From: an uncultured Collinsella sp.
GTDB lineage: Bacteria > Actinomycetota > Coriobacteriia > Coriobacteriales > Coriobacteriaceae
Assembly: GCA_900549355.1 (NCBI GenBank)
Contig: UROA01000058.1
Location: 1-11,635, forward strand
DNA length: 11,635 nucleotides
Direction of reading: 5' to 3'
Below, one piece after another: positions 6,354 to 11,635 of the stretch. A model generated the notes under the pieces. The model did not search any database and was not told the DNA's origin. It saw nothing but the letters and a program-made list of their open reading frames with translations. Numbering within the stretch: position 1 is the stretch's first letter; each line of letters opens with the position of its first letter. The translations under genes were made by a program, and so were the position numbers.

Positions 6354-6526
6354 CATGGCGCTCGAAGGCACCTCAAATCGCTGACAAAATGCCTATATTT
6401 CGGAAGTACGGGGAAAATTAAGCAAACCCCGAGCACAACCCGATTTTTCCCAACAAACCGCAGGTGGAGGCTTTGACGTATCCCGGCGTGGTCGACAAGT
6501 CTGGAATTTGCCGCATACTTTCGGAT
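6354..6526. repeat. Dispersed repeat, copy B
   Basis: This copy appears to be the most regular. Homology to A1 begins at CATGGCG (6354) and runs through AAGGCACCT, ATATTTCGGAAGTACGGGG, AAGCAAACCCCGAGCACAAC and CCGCAGGTGGAGGCTTTG. The closing TTGCCGCATACTTTCGGAT (6508-6526) is shared with A2. The inner ends are inverted: CGGAAGTACGG (6401-6411) against CCGCATACTTTCGG (6511-6524). An internal stem GTACGGGG / CCCCGAGCAC is also possible. Confidence 0.6.
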
Positions 6527-6594
6527 TCGACATTCTTAGAAGCCGGTATGAACTTGGAATCGGTTCCATTCGCCCTCTCGATCTTTCAGTACAA

Positions 6595-6639
6595 GTATCG
6601 CTCTAACGATAGTATGTTAGACTATCGTTAGAGCGATAC
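6595..6639 (+). promoter_or_regulatory. Perfect 19-bp inverted repeat before the DUF3990-XRE operon
   Basis: GTATCGCTCTAACGATAGT (6595-6613) and its exact reverse complement (6621-6639) flank the 7-nt spacer ATGTTAG. The structure ends 5 nt before the AGGAGG ribosome binding site (6645-6650). A -10-like TAGTAT (6610-6615) falls inside it, with a possible -35 TTCAGT (6585-6590) at a 19-nt spacing. It is most likely an operator for the XRE-type partner encoded by the second gene, giving autoregulation (inference). If transcribed from upstream it would form a very stable hairpin next to the RBS. Confidence 0.7.
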
Positions 6640-6655
6640 CCGTTAGGAGGCTCAC

Positions 6656-7324
6656 ATGGAGCTGTGGCATGGTTCCCAGAAGATTGTTGAGGTTCCCCAG
6701 TTTGGCCTGGGAAAAGTCCATAACGATTATGGGCAGGGGTTCTATTGCACGGAAAGCCTTGACCTTGCAAAGGAATGGGCATGCTCGGGAGATGCTGATG
6801 GCTTTACAAATCGATACGAACTCGATATGGCAGACCTCAAGTTGCTCGACTTACTATCGCCGCATTATTCAGTTCTGCATTGGATAGCGTTGCTCGTTGA
6901 GCATCGTTCTTTTCGCAAGGACACCGCCATCGCCGTGGGGGCATGCGAATATCTCCACGATTATTTTCTGCCCGACACCGACGCTTGCGATGTGATTAGA
7001 GGATGGCGTGCGGATGACTCATACTTTAGTTATGCCAGGGCGTTTGTAAACAATACGATTACCATTGACCAGCTCGGTCGAGTGATGAAACTCGGCAACT
7101 TGGGAGAGCAGATTGTGCTCAAAAGCGAGCGCGCGTTTAAGAGCATTCGTTTTGCTGGATTTGAACGTGCGCCACAAGCTCTGTATGGTCCATTGGCCAA
7201 GGAGCGAGATGTAGCGGCAAGGACGCAGTATCGGGAGCTACTTGCCGAAAATCCGTTTGAGGGAATTCGTATCGTCGATATCGTTCGAGAGGGGATGACA
7301 GAAAATGACCCACGCCTACAGTGA
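6656..7324 (+). CDS. DUF3990-family ADP-ribosyltransferase-fold protein, probable toxin
   Basis: The 222-aa product begins MELWHGSQKIVEVPQFGLGK, the hallmark start of DUF3990 proteins. Family features follow in order: LWHGS (3-7), NDYGQGFYCTES (23-34), AKEWA (38-42), VIRGWRADDSYFSY (113-126) and EQIVLKSERAFKSI (151-164). DUF3990 is placed among ADP-ribosyltransferase folds, and the conserved His, Tyr and Glu positions probably correspond to H5, Y30 and E151 (inference). Members usually lie next to a helix-turn-helix or DUF3791 partner and are regarded as toxins. An ideal AGGAGG (6645-6650) lies 5 nt before the ATG. The 3' end overlaps the next gene by 20 nt, implying one mRNA and translational coupling. 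The target is unknown. Confidence 0.8.
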   Translation: MELWHGSQKIVEVPQFGLGKVHNDYGQGFYCTESLDLAKEWACSGDADGFTNRYELDMADLKLLDLLSPHYSVLHWIALLVEHRSFRKDTAIAVGACEYLHDYFLPDTDACDVIRGWRADDSYFSYARAFVNNTITIDQLGRVMKLGNLGEQIVLKSERAFKSIRFAGFERAPQALYGPLAKERDVAARTQYRELLAENPFEGIRIVDIVREGMTENDPRLQ

Positions 7325-8015
7325 GATGTATCTCGAGGATGCCATGAGAACGCTGGGAGAGGCGGTCGATTTTGCCCTCTGTGACCAAGGGTTGAATCCA
7401 GCCGAGTTGACGGCGATCCTGTCGAACGCTTTTGAGATGAAACAGTTTGAGCGTGGTATGCCTCGCGTCGTCTGCGGCATGTCGGGCGACGAGCTCGCGC
7501 GCGATATTATCGCCCATGCGGGACTAAGCCCCGTCGAATGCAGGGAGACCTATCCGTTCGACCTTTCGCCTCAGTATTGGGCGGGCTGGGTTTTGGCCTA
7601 TGCGCAATGGATGTGCAGTTTGTGTTTTAGCGACCTTCTTGAAGTCGCCCCGCTCGATTGGATCATCGGCTCGTACCATCCGCTTCACGAGGCCTCCGAA
7701 GACAAATTCGCCCAGATTGTCATCGATAAATGGAACAACGCCCAGGCAGACAAAAAGGGCCTCAAAGCGGCACGAAAGGCGGCCGGCCTAACGCAAAAAC
7801 AGCTCGCCGCCCAATCGGGAGTTAAACTTCGCGCCATACAACTCTACGAGCAGAACCAGCTCGACCTACGCCGCGCCTCAGTCTCCTCGGCATTGGCGCT
7901 CGCAAACATCCTAAACTGCGCCATCGAAGACCTCGTCTGGCAACCGATCGCCCTGGAGTACGACTCGAAACCCTATTCTTCAAAAAAAATCAATACTAGG
8001 AATATTGCTGTTTAA
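7305..8015 (+). CDS. XRE-type HTH protein, probable antitoxin and autorepressor of the DUF3990 toxin
   Basis: This 236-aa protein has an N-terminal domain of about 140 residues typical of proteins encoded next to DUF3990 genes, including YLEDAMRTLGEAVDFAL (9-25) and SPQYWAGWVLAYAQW (88-102). A C-terminal XRE/Cro-like helix-turn-helix follows (about 153-212): LKAARKAAGLTQKQLAAQSG, with the second helix around VKLRAIQLYE. The N-terminal domain probably binds and blocks the toxin, while the HTH represses the operon at the palindrome 6595-6639 (inference). GAGAGGGGA lies about 10 nt before the chosen ATG inside the toxin gene; a start at 7326 is possible but would remove the first residues of the conserved domain. 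It ends in a basic tail over an A-rich run. Confidence 0.8.
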   Translation: MTHAYSEMYLEDAMRTLGEAVDFALCDQGLNPAELTAILSNAFEMKQFERGMPRVVCGMSGDELARDIIAHAGLSPVECRETYPFDLSPQYWAGWVLAYAQWMCSLCFSDLLEVAPLDWIIGSYHPLHEASEDKFAQIVIDKWNNAQADKKGLKAARKAAGLTQKQLAAQSGVKLRAIQLYEQNQLDLRRASVSSALALANILNCAIEDLVWQPIALEYDSKPYSSKKINTRNIAV

Positions 8016-8022
8016 CTTTCCT

Positions 8023-8058
8023 TTGAGTACGTATTTAAGAGGGACTATAATACGTATT
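8023..8058 (+). promoter_or_regulatory. Promoter and operator boxes of the Phd-RelE module
   Basis: TTGAGT (8023-8028) and TATAAT (8046-8051) are 17 nt apart, a near-consensus sigma70 promoter. TACGTATT occurs twice (8028-8035 and 8051-8058), 23 bp apart and therefore close to two helical turns. One copy touches the -35 box and the other the -10 box, where AATACGTATT (8049-8058) is a perfect palindrome. These are plausible binding sites for the Phd/YefM antitoxin. AAAGGAGG (8071-8078) serves as the RBS. Confidence 0.7.
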
Positions 8059-8084
8059 AGAGACAGATTATAAAGGAGGTTGCT

Positions 8085-8453
8085 ATGGTTGCCGTGATAG
8101 ACAAGAAGCTCGTTTTTGGACGCGAACAGGTGCTGACTTCGACGCAGGCAAGCAAAAATTTTGGCGAAGCGAGACGTCGCGCTCGAAGGGAGCCGCAATT
8201 TGTCTCAGACAGGAACGATGGCATCGATACTGTTATCGTCGGCTTCGACGAGTTCGAAGCGATGGCGGTTGAACTCGAACAGCTCCGAGAGGAGCGCCTG
8301 CACGCCATAGCCGCTGCAAGGCTCGCGCAGGGCGACGCTGACTCGAATCGAAAGGGCATCCCGTTCTCCGATACCGTGGGACGTGAGAGGTTCGAGGCCA
8401 TGCTAGAAGCCGAGACGACCGATCCCATTTCCGACGAGGAGCTGTTCGAGTGA
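8085..8453 (+). CDS. Phd/YefM-family antitoxin
   Basis: The 122-aa product contains a Phd/YefM N-terminal dimerisation and DNA-binding domain (about 15-68): VLTSTQASKNFGEARRRARR, followed by DTVIVGFDEFEAMAVELEQL. The C-terminal half is charged and probably disordered until it wraps the toxin. A strong AAAGGAGG lies 6 nt before the ATG. The stop codon overlaps the start of the RelE-type toxin gene (GTGA), the classic antitoxin-first arrangement. Repeated TACGTATT boxes in the promoter suggest conditional autoregulation. It is somewhat longer than typical YefM (about 85-90 aa), the excess lying in the toxin-binding tail. Confidence 0.85.
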   Translation: MVAVIDKKLVFGREQVLTSTQASKNFGEARRRARREPQFVSDRNDGIDTVIVGFDEFEAMAVELEQLREERLHAIAAARLAQGDADSNRKGIPFSDTVGRERFEAMLEAETTDPISDEELFE

Positions 8454-8764
8454 ACGTGGCTAGGTTTAAGGTTGAGTTTTACGATAAGACTGCCGAGAAA
8501 GAGTATCTGTCACTCGATGGCTCGGTTCGCGCTATGGTGGACAAAGGTATTGCGCGTCTTGCACTTCGAGCCGATGAAATTGGCAAGCCACTTTCGGGTC
8601 TTCTTGCAGGTTGTAGGGAACTTAAGTTTCGCACTGGTGGCATTCGCGTAATTTATCGCATCCGTGATGGGCACGTCGAAGTAGTTCAAATCATCGCAAT
8701 AGGTGCAAGGGACAAGGGCAAGGTATTCGACCTGGCATCTAGACGTTTGGACAGCGATGATTGA
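8450..8764 (+). CDS. RelE/ParE-superfamily toxin
   Basis: This 104-aa basic protein has the RelE/ParE fold pattern: an N-terminal strand (FKVEFYDKTAEKEYL), two helices, then CRELKFRTGGIRVIYRI (55-71) and VVQIIAIGARDKGKVF (78-93). In RelE relatives the arginines in the central strands and the C-terminal segment act in ribosome-dependent mRNA cleavage, whereas ParE members inhibit gyrase; the sequence alone does not decide between them. The start is a GTG at 8450 overlapping the antitoxin stop. A second in-frame GTG at 8456 would remove only two residues. It is translationally coupled to the Phd gene and appears intact. Confidence 0.82.
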   Translation: MNVARFKVEFYDKTAEKEYLSLDGSVRAMVDKGIARLALRADEIGKPLSGLLAGCRELKFRTGGIRVIYRIRDGHVEVVQIIAIGARDKGKVFDLASRRLDSDD

Positions 8765-8847
8765 TTGTCTCAAGAATATCAATTTAGGTTGCATGGTCGA
8801 AATGCCCGGGTTAAACGCTCGGATTTAGCTAGCAGGAGGACGGCGTG

Positions 8848-9069
8848 ATGAAAACATTAAATGCAACGACATGCCCTGATAGTTGTTGCGGCAATTATCC
8901 TGAAAGCATGACTTTTGACAACTGTAAAGCAGACGCAACCGACCCTATCGCGCCGAAAGCACTCCGCACTTTACACGATGATCTTGACGACATCGCCTTG
9001 ATCGACGAAGCCATTCGGTCAACTATTGCGGAAATGCCCAACGCGCTCAGGCTCTTGGAGAACTCATGA
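8848..9069 (+). CDS. Small protein coupled to the Doc-like toxin, candidate antitoxin
   Basis: This 73-aa acidic protein comes before a Doc-like gene and shares an ATGA stop/start overlap with it, the usual layout of an antitoxin. The N-terminal third is Cys-rich (CPDSCC), and the C-terminal half is helical (HDDLDDIALIDEAIRSTIAE). The segment STIAEM resembles the Fic-inhibitory motif (S/T)xxxE(G/N) except that Met replaces Gly/Asn; this is suggestive only. It lacks the Phd DNA-binding domain. AGGAGG (8834-8839) fits the ATG at 8848 better than the GTG at 8845. A weak promoter may be TTGCAT (8789-8794) with TAAACG (8812-8817). I do not recognise the family. Confidence 0.65.
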   Translation: MKTLNATTCPDSCCGNYPESMTFDNCKADATDPIAPKALRTLHDDLDDIALIDEAIRSTIAEMPNALRLLENS

Positions 9070-9581
9070 TGGCGGCTACGCAGCGGGGCGCTCATCCGTT
9101 CGCGCCGCTCGTGCTCGATGATGCCGGTTCGCTCGAAGCTATGGCCGCGGCCGTGATGCGCTTACACAGCACGCTGATGACGGTCGGGCGCTGCTATACA
9201 ACCGACGCCACAGGTGGCCGGGCCGCGCTTGAGCTTGGACGCGTCGAGTCCGTGCTTGCGGGTGCATTCTGTACGATATTCGGTCAATCGCCGGCAGATC
9301 GCTTCGCAGACATCTTTGACCAGGTCACCTACGTGGCCGAGCATATGGTCAAGGACCACATCTTTGAGGATGGTAACAAACGCACCAGCCTTGTCTTTGC
9401 GTTGTCCGTCTTAAGGTTCGTAGGCACTCCGGCCGTGCTGTCCGACAGCCCCGAGCCCAAAGACAACCAGTACTACGCCTGGATCCAGGACCTCGTTTCC
9501 AGTCGCCGAACGAACAGCAAGCTAGTCGAAGAGCTGCGCTGCGGATGCGTTGCGGGCACGGGCGACCCGTCGCGCGTATAG
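9066..9581 (+). CDS. Fic/Doc-family protein, Doc-like toxin
   Basis: The 171-aa product carries the Fic core HIFEDGNKRTS (98-108). The HxFxDxNKR form matches Doc (His, Phe, Asp, Asn, Lys, Arg) rather than the HxFx(D/E)GNGRxxR of AMPylating Fic enzymes. Doc phosphorylates EF-Tu and halts translation; the same activity here is inference. Upstream helices include GGRAALELGRVESVLAGAF (50-68), equivalent to the substrate-loop region of Doc. A GGAGA tract sits just before the first of two ATGs, and the start overlaps the stop of the 73-aa gene. It is larger than P1 Doc (126 aa), with extra N-terminal sequence. Its partner is not a recognisable Phd, although a Phd/RelE pair lies immediately upstream. 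Confidence 0.83.
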   Translation: MMAATQRGAHPFAPLVLDDAGSLEAMAAAVMRLHSTLMTVGRCYTTDATGGRAALELGRVESVLAGAFCTIFGQSPADRFADIFDQVTYVAEHMVKDHIFEDGNKRTSLVFALSVLRFVGTPAVLSDSPEPKDNQYYAWIQDLVSSRRTNSKLVEELRCGCVAGTGDPSRV

Positions 9582-9626
9582 AATCTAAGCATCCGCACGC
9601 CTGGCATTATATTGAATGGACACCAC

Positions 9627-10415
9627 ATGGAACTCCCCAGCACCCTGTGCAGCAATGTGTACGACTTTGCGTTTTGCCCCGAGCCCTGCTACGACCGCCT
9701 GGCCGACCTTGCCGACCCCGAGGACTGGGGTCCCGGCAACCGCATCCTCAAAAACTACCTGTCGTTTTCGTTTAGCCGCGCGGTGTTTTTGACCGAGCGC
9801 GACGTGGACCAGACCGCCCCGTCCAACCTGCCGCTGGTGTTCGAAGACGACCGCTGCCTATTCAACACCGGCCTGTACACGCGCCGCTACGAGACCATCT
9901 ACGGCCTGTTTGAGCCCAACACCAAGCCCGCCGCGCGCCAGCGCTGGTTTTTGAAGGGCTTCTTTAAGGAAAGCGACCCCATGCTGGTCTCGTTTGAGTA
10001 CCTGCCATGCCGCGTGCGCTTTGCCGAGGACCCTTCCGAGCTGGTCTTTGACTACCGCCTGCCCATCCGCTCCAACATCGACCACATTCTGGGCGACGAG
10101 GAGAACCTGACTCGCATCCCTGCCAGCCTGATGGGGGAGGGCAACTCGCTGCTGCTGCGCCGCGCCTTTGAGGGCGCCGTCGTCGAGGCCGCCCGTCGCG
10201 CAGCAGCCAACTACACGCTCGCGGTACCGCAGTTCTATGGCGGCCGGATCCAGCTGCTCTTGCCGCTGTGCCTGACTGGCGACAAGCCCGAGCTGGCGCT
10301 GACCATCCAGCGCGAGGACGGCTTTTACGCCGCGCGCACCTGCCTCACGCTCGACATGGCCTACAACAACGCGCGACTTATCTGCCGACCCGAAACGTCG
10401 TGGATTAAGCGATAA
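9627..10415 (+). CDS. DUF3825 domain-containing protein
   Basis: The product (262 aa from this ATG) matches the DUF3825 pattern. It has a central FEDDRCLFNTGLYT segment (about 72-85) and a strongly conserved C-terminus: VPQFYGGRIQLLLPLCLT, then LALTIQRE, FYAARTCLTLDMAYNNARLI and RPETSWI. DUF3825 is found alone or attached to OST-HTH/LOTUS or nucleic-acid-binding domains and has no established activity; a role in RNA metabolism is a guess. I chose ATG 9627 over the in-frame TTG 9612 because the family homology starts there. No Shine-Dalgarno is visible, and a -10-like TATATT (9608-9613) lies only 13 nt upstream, so the mRNA may be nearly leaderless. GC content and C-ending codon use are clearly higher than in the TA genes, pointing to a resident chromosomal gene. 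Confidence 0.82.
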   Translation: MELPSTLCSNVYDFAFCPEPCYDRLADLADPEDWGPGNRILKNYLSFSFSRAVFLTERDVDQTAPSNLPLVFEDDRCLFNTGLYTRRYETIYGLFEPNTKPAARQRWFLKGFFKESDPMLVSFEYLPCRVRFAEDPSELVFDYRLPIRSNIDHILGDEENLTRIPASLMGEGNSLLLRRAFEGAVVEAARRAAANYTLAVPQFYGGRIQLLLPLCLTGDKPELALTIQREDGFYAARTCLTLDMAYNNARLICRPETSWIKR

Positions 10416-10503
10416 ATGATGGTTTAGCTGCGGGTTTGTCGGCTGCCCTGATTGCTGTGGCGCGGCTTGCGCCCACGAATTTAAAATCGGGGGCAAAAAG
10501 TTC

Positions 10504-10533
10504 TTGGTAAACCACGCGCGGCTATGATAGTAT
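10504..10533 (+). promoter_or_regulatory. Predicted promoter of tRNA-Val
   Basis: TTGGTA (10504-10509) and TAGTAT (10528-10533) are 18 nt apart, placing a start near 10540, about 14 nt before the mature tRNA. Confidence 0.5.
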
Positions 10534-10553
10534 CTCTTTTGCCGAAAGGCGAC

Positions 10554-10628
10554 GGGCGATTGGCTCAGGGGTAGAGCATATCCTTCACACGGATGGGGTC
10601 ACAAGTTCGAATCTTGTATCGCCCACCA
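10554..10628 (+). tRNA. tRNA-Val (anticodon CAC)
   Basis: All cloverleaf elements are present. The acceptor is GGGCGAT with ATCGCCC, and the D arm is GCTC/GAGC around AGGGGTA. The anticodon stem TATCC/GGATG encloses TTCACAC, giving anticodon CAC for valine codon GUG. The T arm is ACAAG/CTTGT around TTCGAAT. Discriminator A is followed by an encoded CCA at 10626-10628. The gene has its own promoter and an intrinsic terminator 10 nt downstream. tRNA genes are common integration targets, but no second copy of this 3' end occurs in the window. Confidence 0.97.
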
Positions 10629-10638
10629 TCTAAAGTAC

Positions 10639-10670
10639 AGGTCAGAGGTGTTAAGCCTCTGACCTTTTTC
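10639..10670 (+). terminator. Intrinsic terminator after tRNA-Val
   Basis: AGGTCAGAGG (10639-10648) pairs perfectly with CCTCTGACCT (10656-10665) around a 7-nt loop. It is followed by a T-rich tract that resumes as TTTTT after one C. It ends the tRNA transcription unit. Confidence 0.9.
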
Positions 10671-11019
10671 TTTTTGATACCAAGCTTGACACCAAATCTG
10701 ACAACAAAATCGAATCGAAATTTTTTAACGCGTTTCTAGCTGATCTCTCCTGAACTGACGTCATCGCGCGTTTTGCATAAAGCTCATGCGCTCTTTCATT
10801 GAATTTGCCATGGGATTCACGCACAAATGTGGAGATAGGGACCACGGCCCCAGAACGCCTGCCAGCAGATTTGTGCCACACGGCGATCTTTAGGCGAAAT
10901 GCGTCAAGCTATTTGTCGGCATTTGGTCAGCTTCCGGTACTTACCGGCATGATGCCGCCATTGATAATCGGTCTACCTGCAAACATAACGGCACGCAGCC
11001 AAAACTAGGTGAGGTCCAT
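10671..11019. other. Intergenic stretch with one doubtful minus-strand ORF
   Basis: No gene here is secure. A minus-strand frame is open from about 10908 down to a stop within the tRNA terminator (10651-10653). It contains NERAHELYAKRAMTSVQERS and ends with DLVSSLVSK and a basic tail. Ending against a tRNA gene and having a Tyr within a helical C-terminus is reminiscent of the last residues of a tyrosine recombinase, but the preceding LGH-type motif is absent and I do not claim that identity. A second, very short open minus-strand stretch near 10940-10990 reads FAGRPIINGGIMPVSTGS before a stop. AGGTGAGG (11007-11014) belongs to the next gene. Confidence 0.3.
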
Positions 11020-11598
11020 ATGGACGAGATCGTCTGCGCAAACACCGCATTTCGCTACTGGCGCTGCCCGCCCCAAGTGCGCAACCTCTACCCGCGACTG
11101 CCAAGCCCAGAAGACGGCTGGCGAGCCCTAGCCCAAGCCCCTTTCGTAACCGATATCCTCAAGACCCCAGTCATCACAGCAGCATCAACACGAAGCAACC
11201 TGCATTCCGAGACAAGACGGACCATCCGATGGAACAGCGCCTATATAGAGAAGGTTTCCATCGACACGGGTATGGGCTTTAGCGTCACAGACCCTCTTAA
11301 TACGCTATTCACCATGACTCGAAGCGTTTCTTCATTCGACTTGGTTCTGGCTATGTACGAGTTTTGCGGATGGTTCTCGGTTTTTAAACCATCGCCCGCG
11401 GTCGATATGGCACTTGAGCAGGCAAAATCAGAAGAAGAGCAGTACACCACAGAAAGTCTGTTTGAACTAGACGAAACACAAGACGAGGCCCCATGGAAGC
11501 GAGTCTATGCTCGGGCGCACCAGAAGGATAGTGAGAATAATCAAAGTGGGCAGCAGGATAACGGATCCGGAAATAAAGCTAACGGAAAGGGCAGGTAG
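11020..11598 (+). CDS. Hypothetical protein with coriobacterial-type N-terminal domain
   Basis: This 192-aa protein begins MDEIVCANTAFRYWRCPPQV, then LYPRLPSPEDGW. From memory, similar starts occur in a family of coriobacterial proteins that are often longer and may end in a nuclease-like or AbiEi-like domain. Here the N-terminal region (about 1-130, with FSVTDPLNTLFTMTRSVSSF and AMYEFCGWFSVFKPSP) is followed by an acidic segment and a low-complexity Gln/Asn/Gly/Lys tail (NNQSGQQDNGSGNKANGKGR), so the expected C-terminal domain is missing. No membrane segment is seen. A GGTGAGG tract precedes the ATG. It may be a shortened paralogue that still folds. Function unknown. Confidence 0.6.
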   Translation: MDEIVCANTAFRYWRCPPQVRNLYPRLPSPEDGWRALAQAPFVTDILKTPVITAASTRSNLHSETRRTIRWNSAYIEKVSIDTGMGFSVTDPLNTLFTMTRSVSSFDLVLAMYEFCGWFSVFKPSPAVDMALEQAKSEEEQYTTESLFELDETQDEAPWKRVYARAHQKDSENNQSGQQDNGSGNKANGKGR

Positions 11599-11623
11599 CG
11601 CACAGAGATGTGGTGTAAGAGGC

Positions 11624-11635
11624 GGGGCATGCCCC
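11624..11635. other. Perfect 12-bp palindrome at the window edge
   Basis: GGGGCATGCCCC is self-complementary and runs into the end of the window. It could be the stem of a terminator for the preceding gene, but the loop and any T-run are cut off. Confidence 0.3.

Noticed and set aside
10459..10473. GGCGC-GGCTT-GCGCC hairpin as terminator of the DUF3825 gene
   Set aside because: The stem is only 5 bp and no T-run follows, so evidence is too weak.
9858..10496. 212-codon minus-strand ORF
   Set aside because: Shadow of the high-GC DUF3825 gene; the plus frame has clear family conservation.

Overview
The window looks like an accessory region of a high-GC Gram-positive chromosome. Protein style (a DUF3825 protein and a coriobacterial-type short protein opening with a 'YWRCPPQVR' segment), the compact Shine-Dalgarno-led genes and the repeat style suggest a coriobacterium, most likely Collinsella or a close relative. 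That assignment is recognition from memory, not a database result.

Layout. Positions 1-490 are debris: a minus-strand fragment of an IS256-family transposase and, beyond its break point, a tiny minus-strand membrane-protein ORF. A large gene (665-2902) encodes a membrane-anchored helical-repeat protein. Next comes the start of an IS3-type orfA (3063-3179) whose homology ends abruptly, then a minus-strand AlbA_2/Schlafen-type ATPase-fold regulator (3339-4664). This regulator is bracketed by related operator-like palindromes: an imperfect one past its 3' end (3216-3246) and a perfect 45-bp one in its promoter (4697-4741). Gene-poor DNA follows, with three copies of a small dispersed repeat and a roughly 160-bp nested inverted repeat carrying a bidirectional terminator at its apex.

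Interleaved with that is a run of toxin-antitoxin (TA) modules, all on the plus strand: a MntA-type nucleotidyltransferase followed by an N-terminally deleted HEPN toxin (5273-5743); a DUF3990 ADP-ribosyltransferase-fold protein overlapping an XRE-type partner (6656-8015), with a perfect 19-bp inverted repeat in front; a Phd/YefM antitoxin and RelE/ParE toxin (8085-8764) behind a strong promoter with repeated TACGTATT boxes; and a small ORF translationally coupled to a Doc-like Fic protein (8848-9581). The right part looks more chromosomal: a DUF3825 gene (9627-10415), tRNA-Val(CAC) with encoded CCA and a strong terminator, and a short hypothetical protein (11020-11598).

The TA genes probably work as separate two-gene modules, each carrying its own operator DNA. 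The whole resembles a TA cluster that has grown beside a tRNA gene amid IS and repeat debris. No integrase, CRISPR array, rRNA or complete IS was found. The points most worth following are the two high-symmetry operators, the HEPN fragment that keeps its RX4HXY motif, the small ORF paired with Doc, and the structured repeats.
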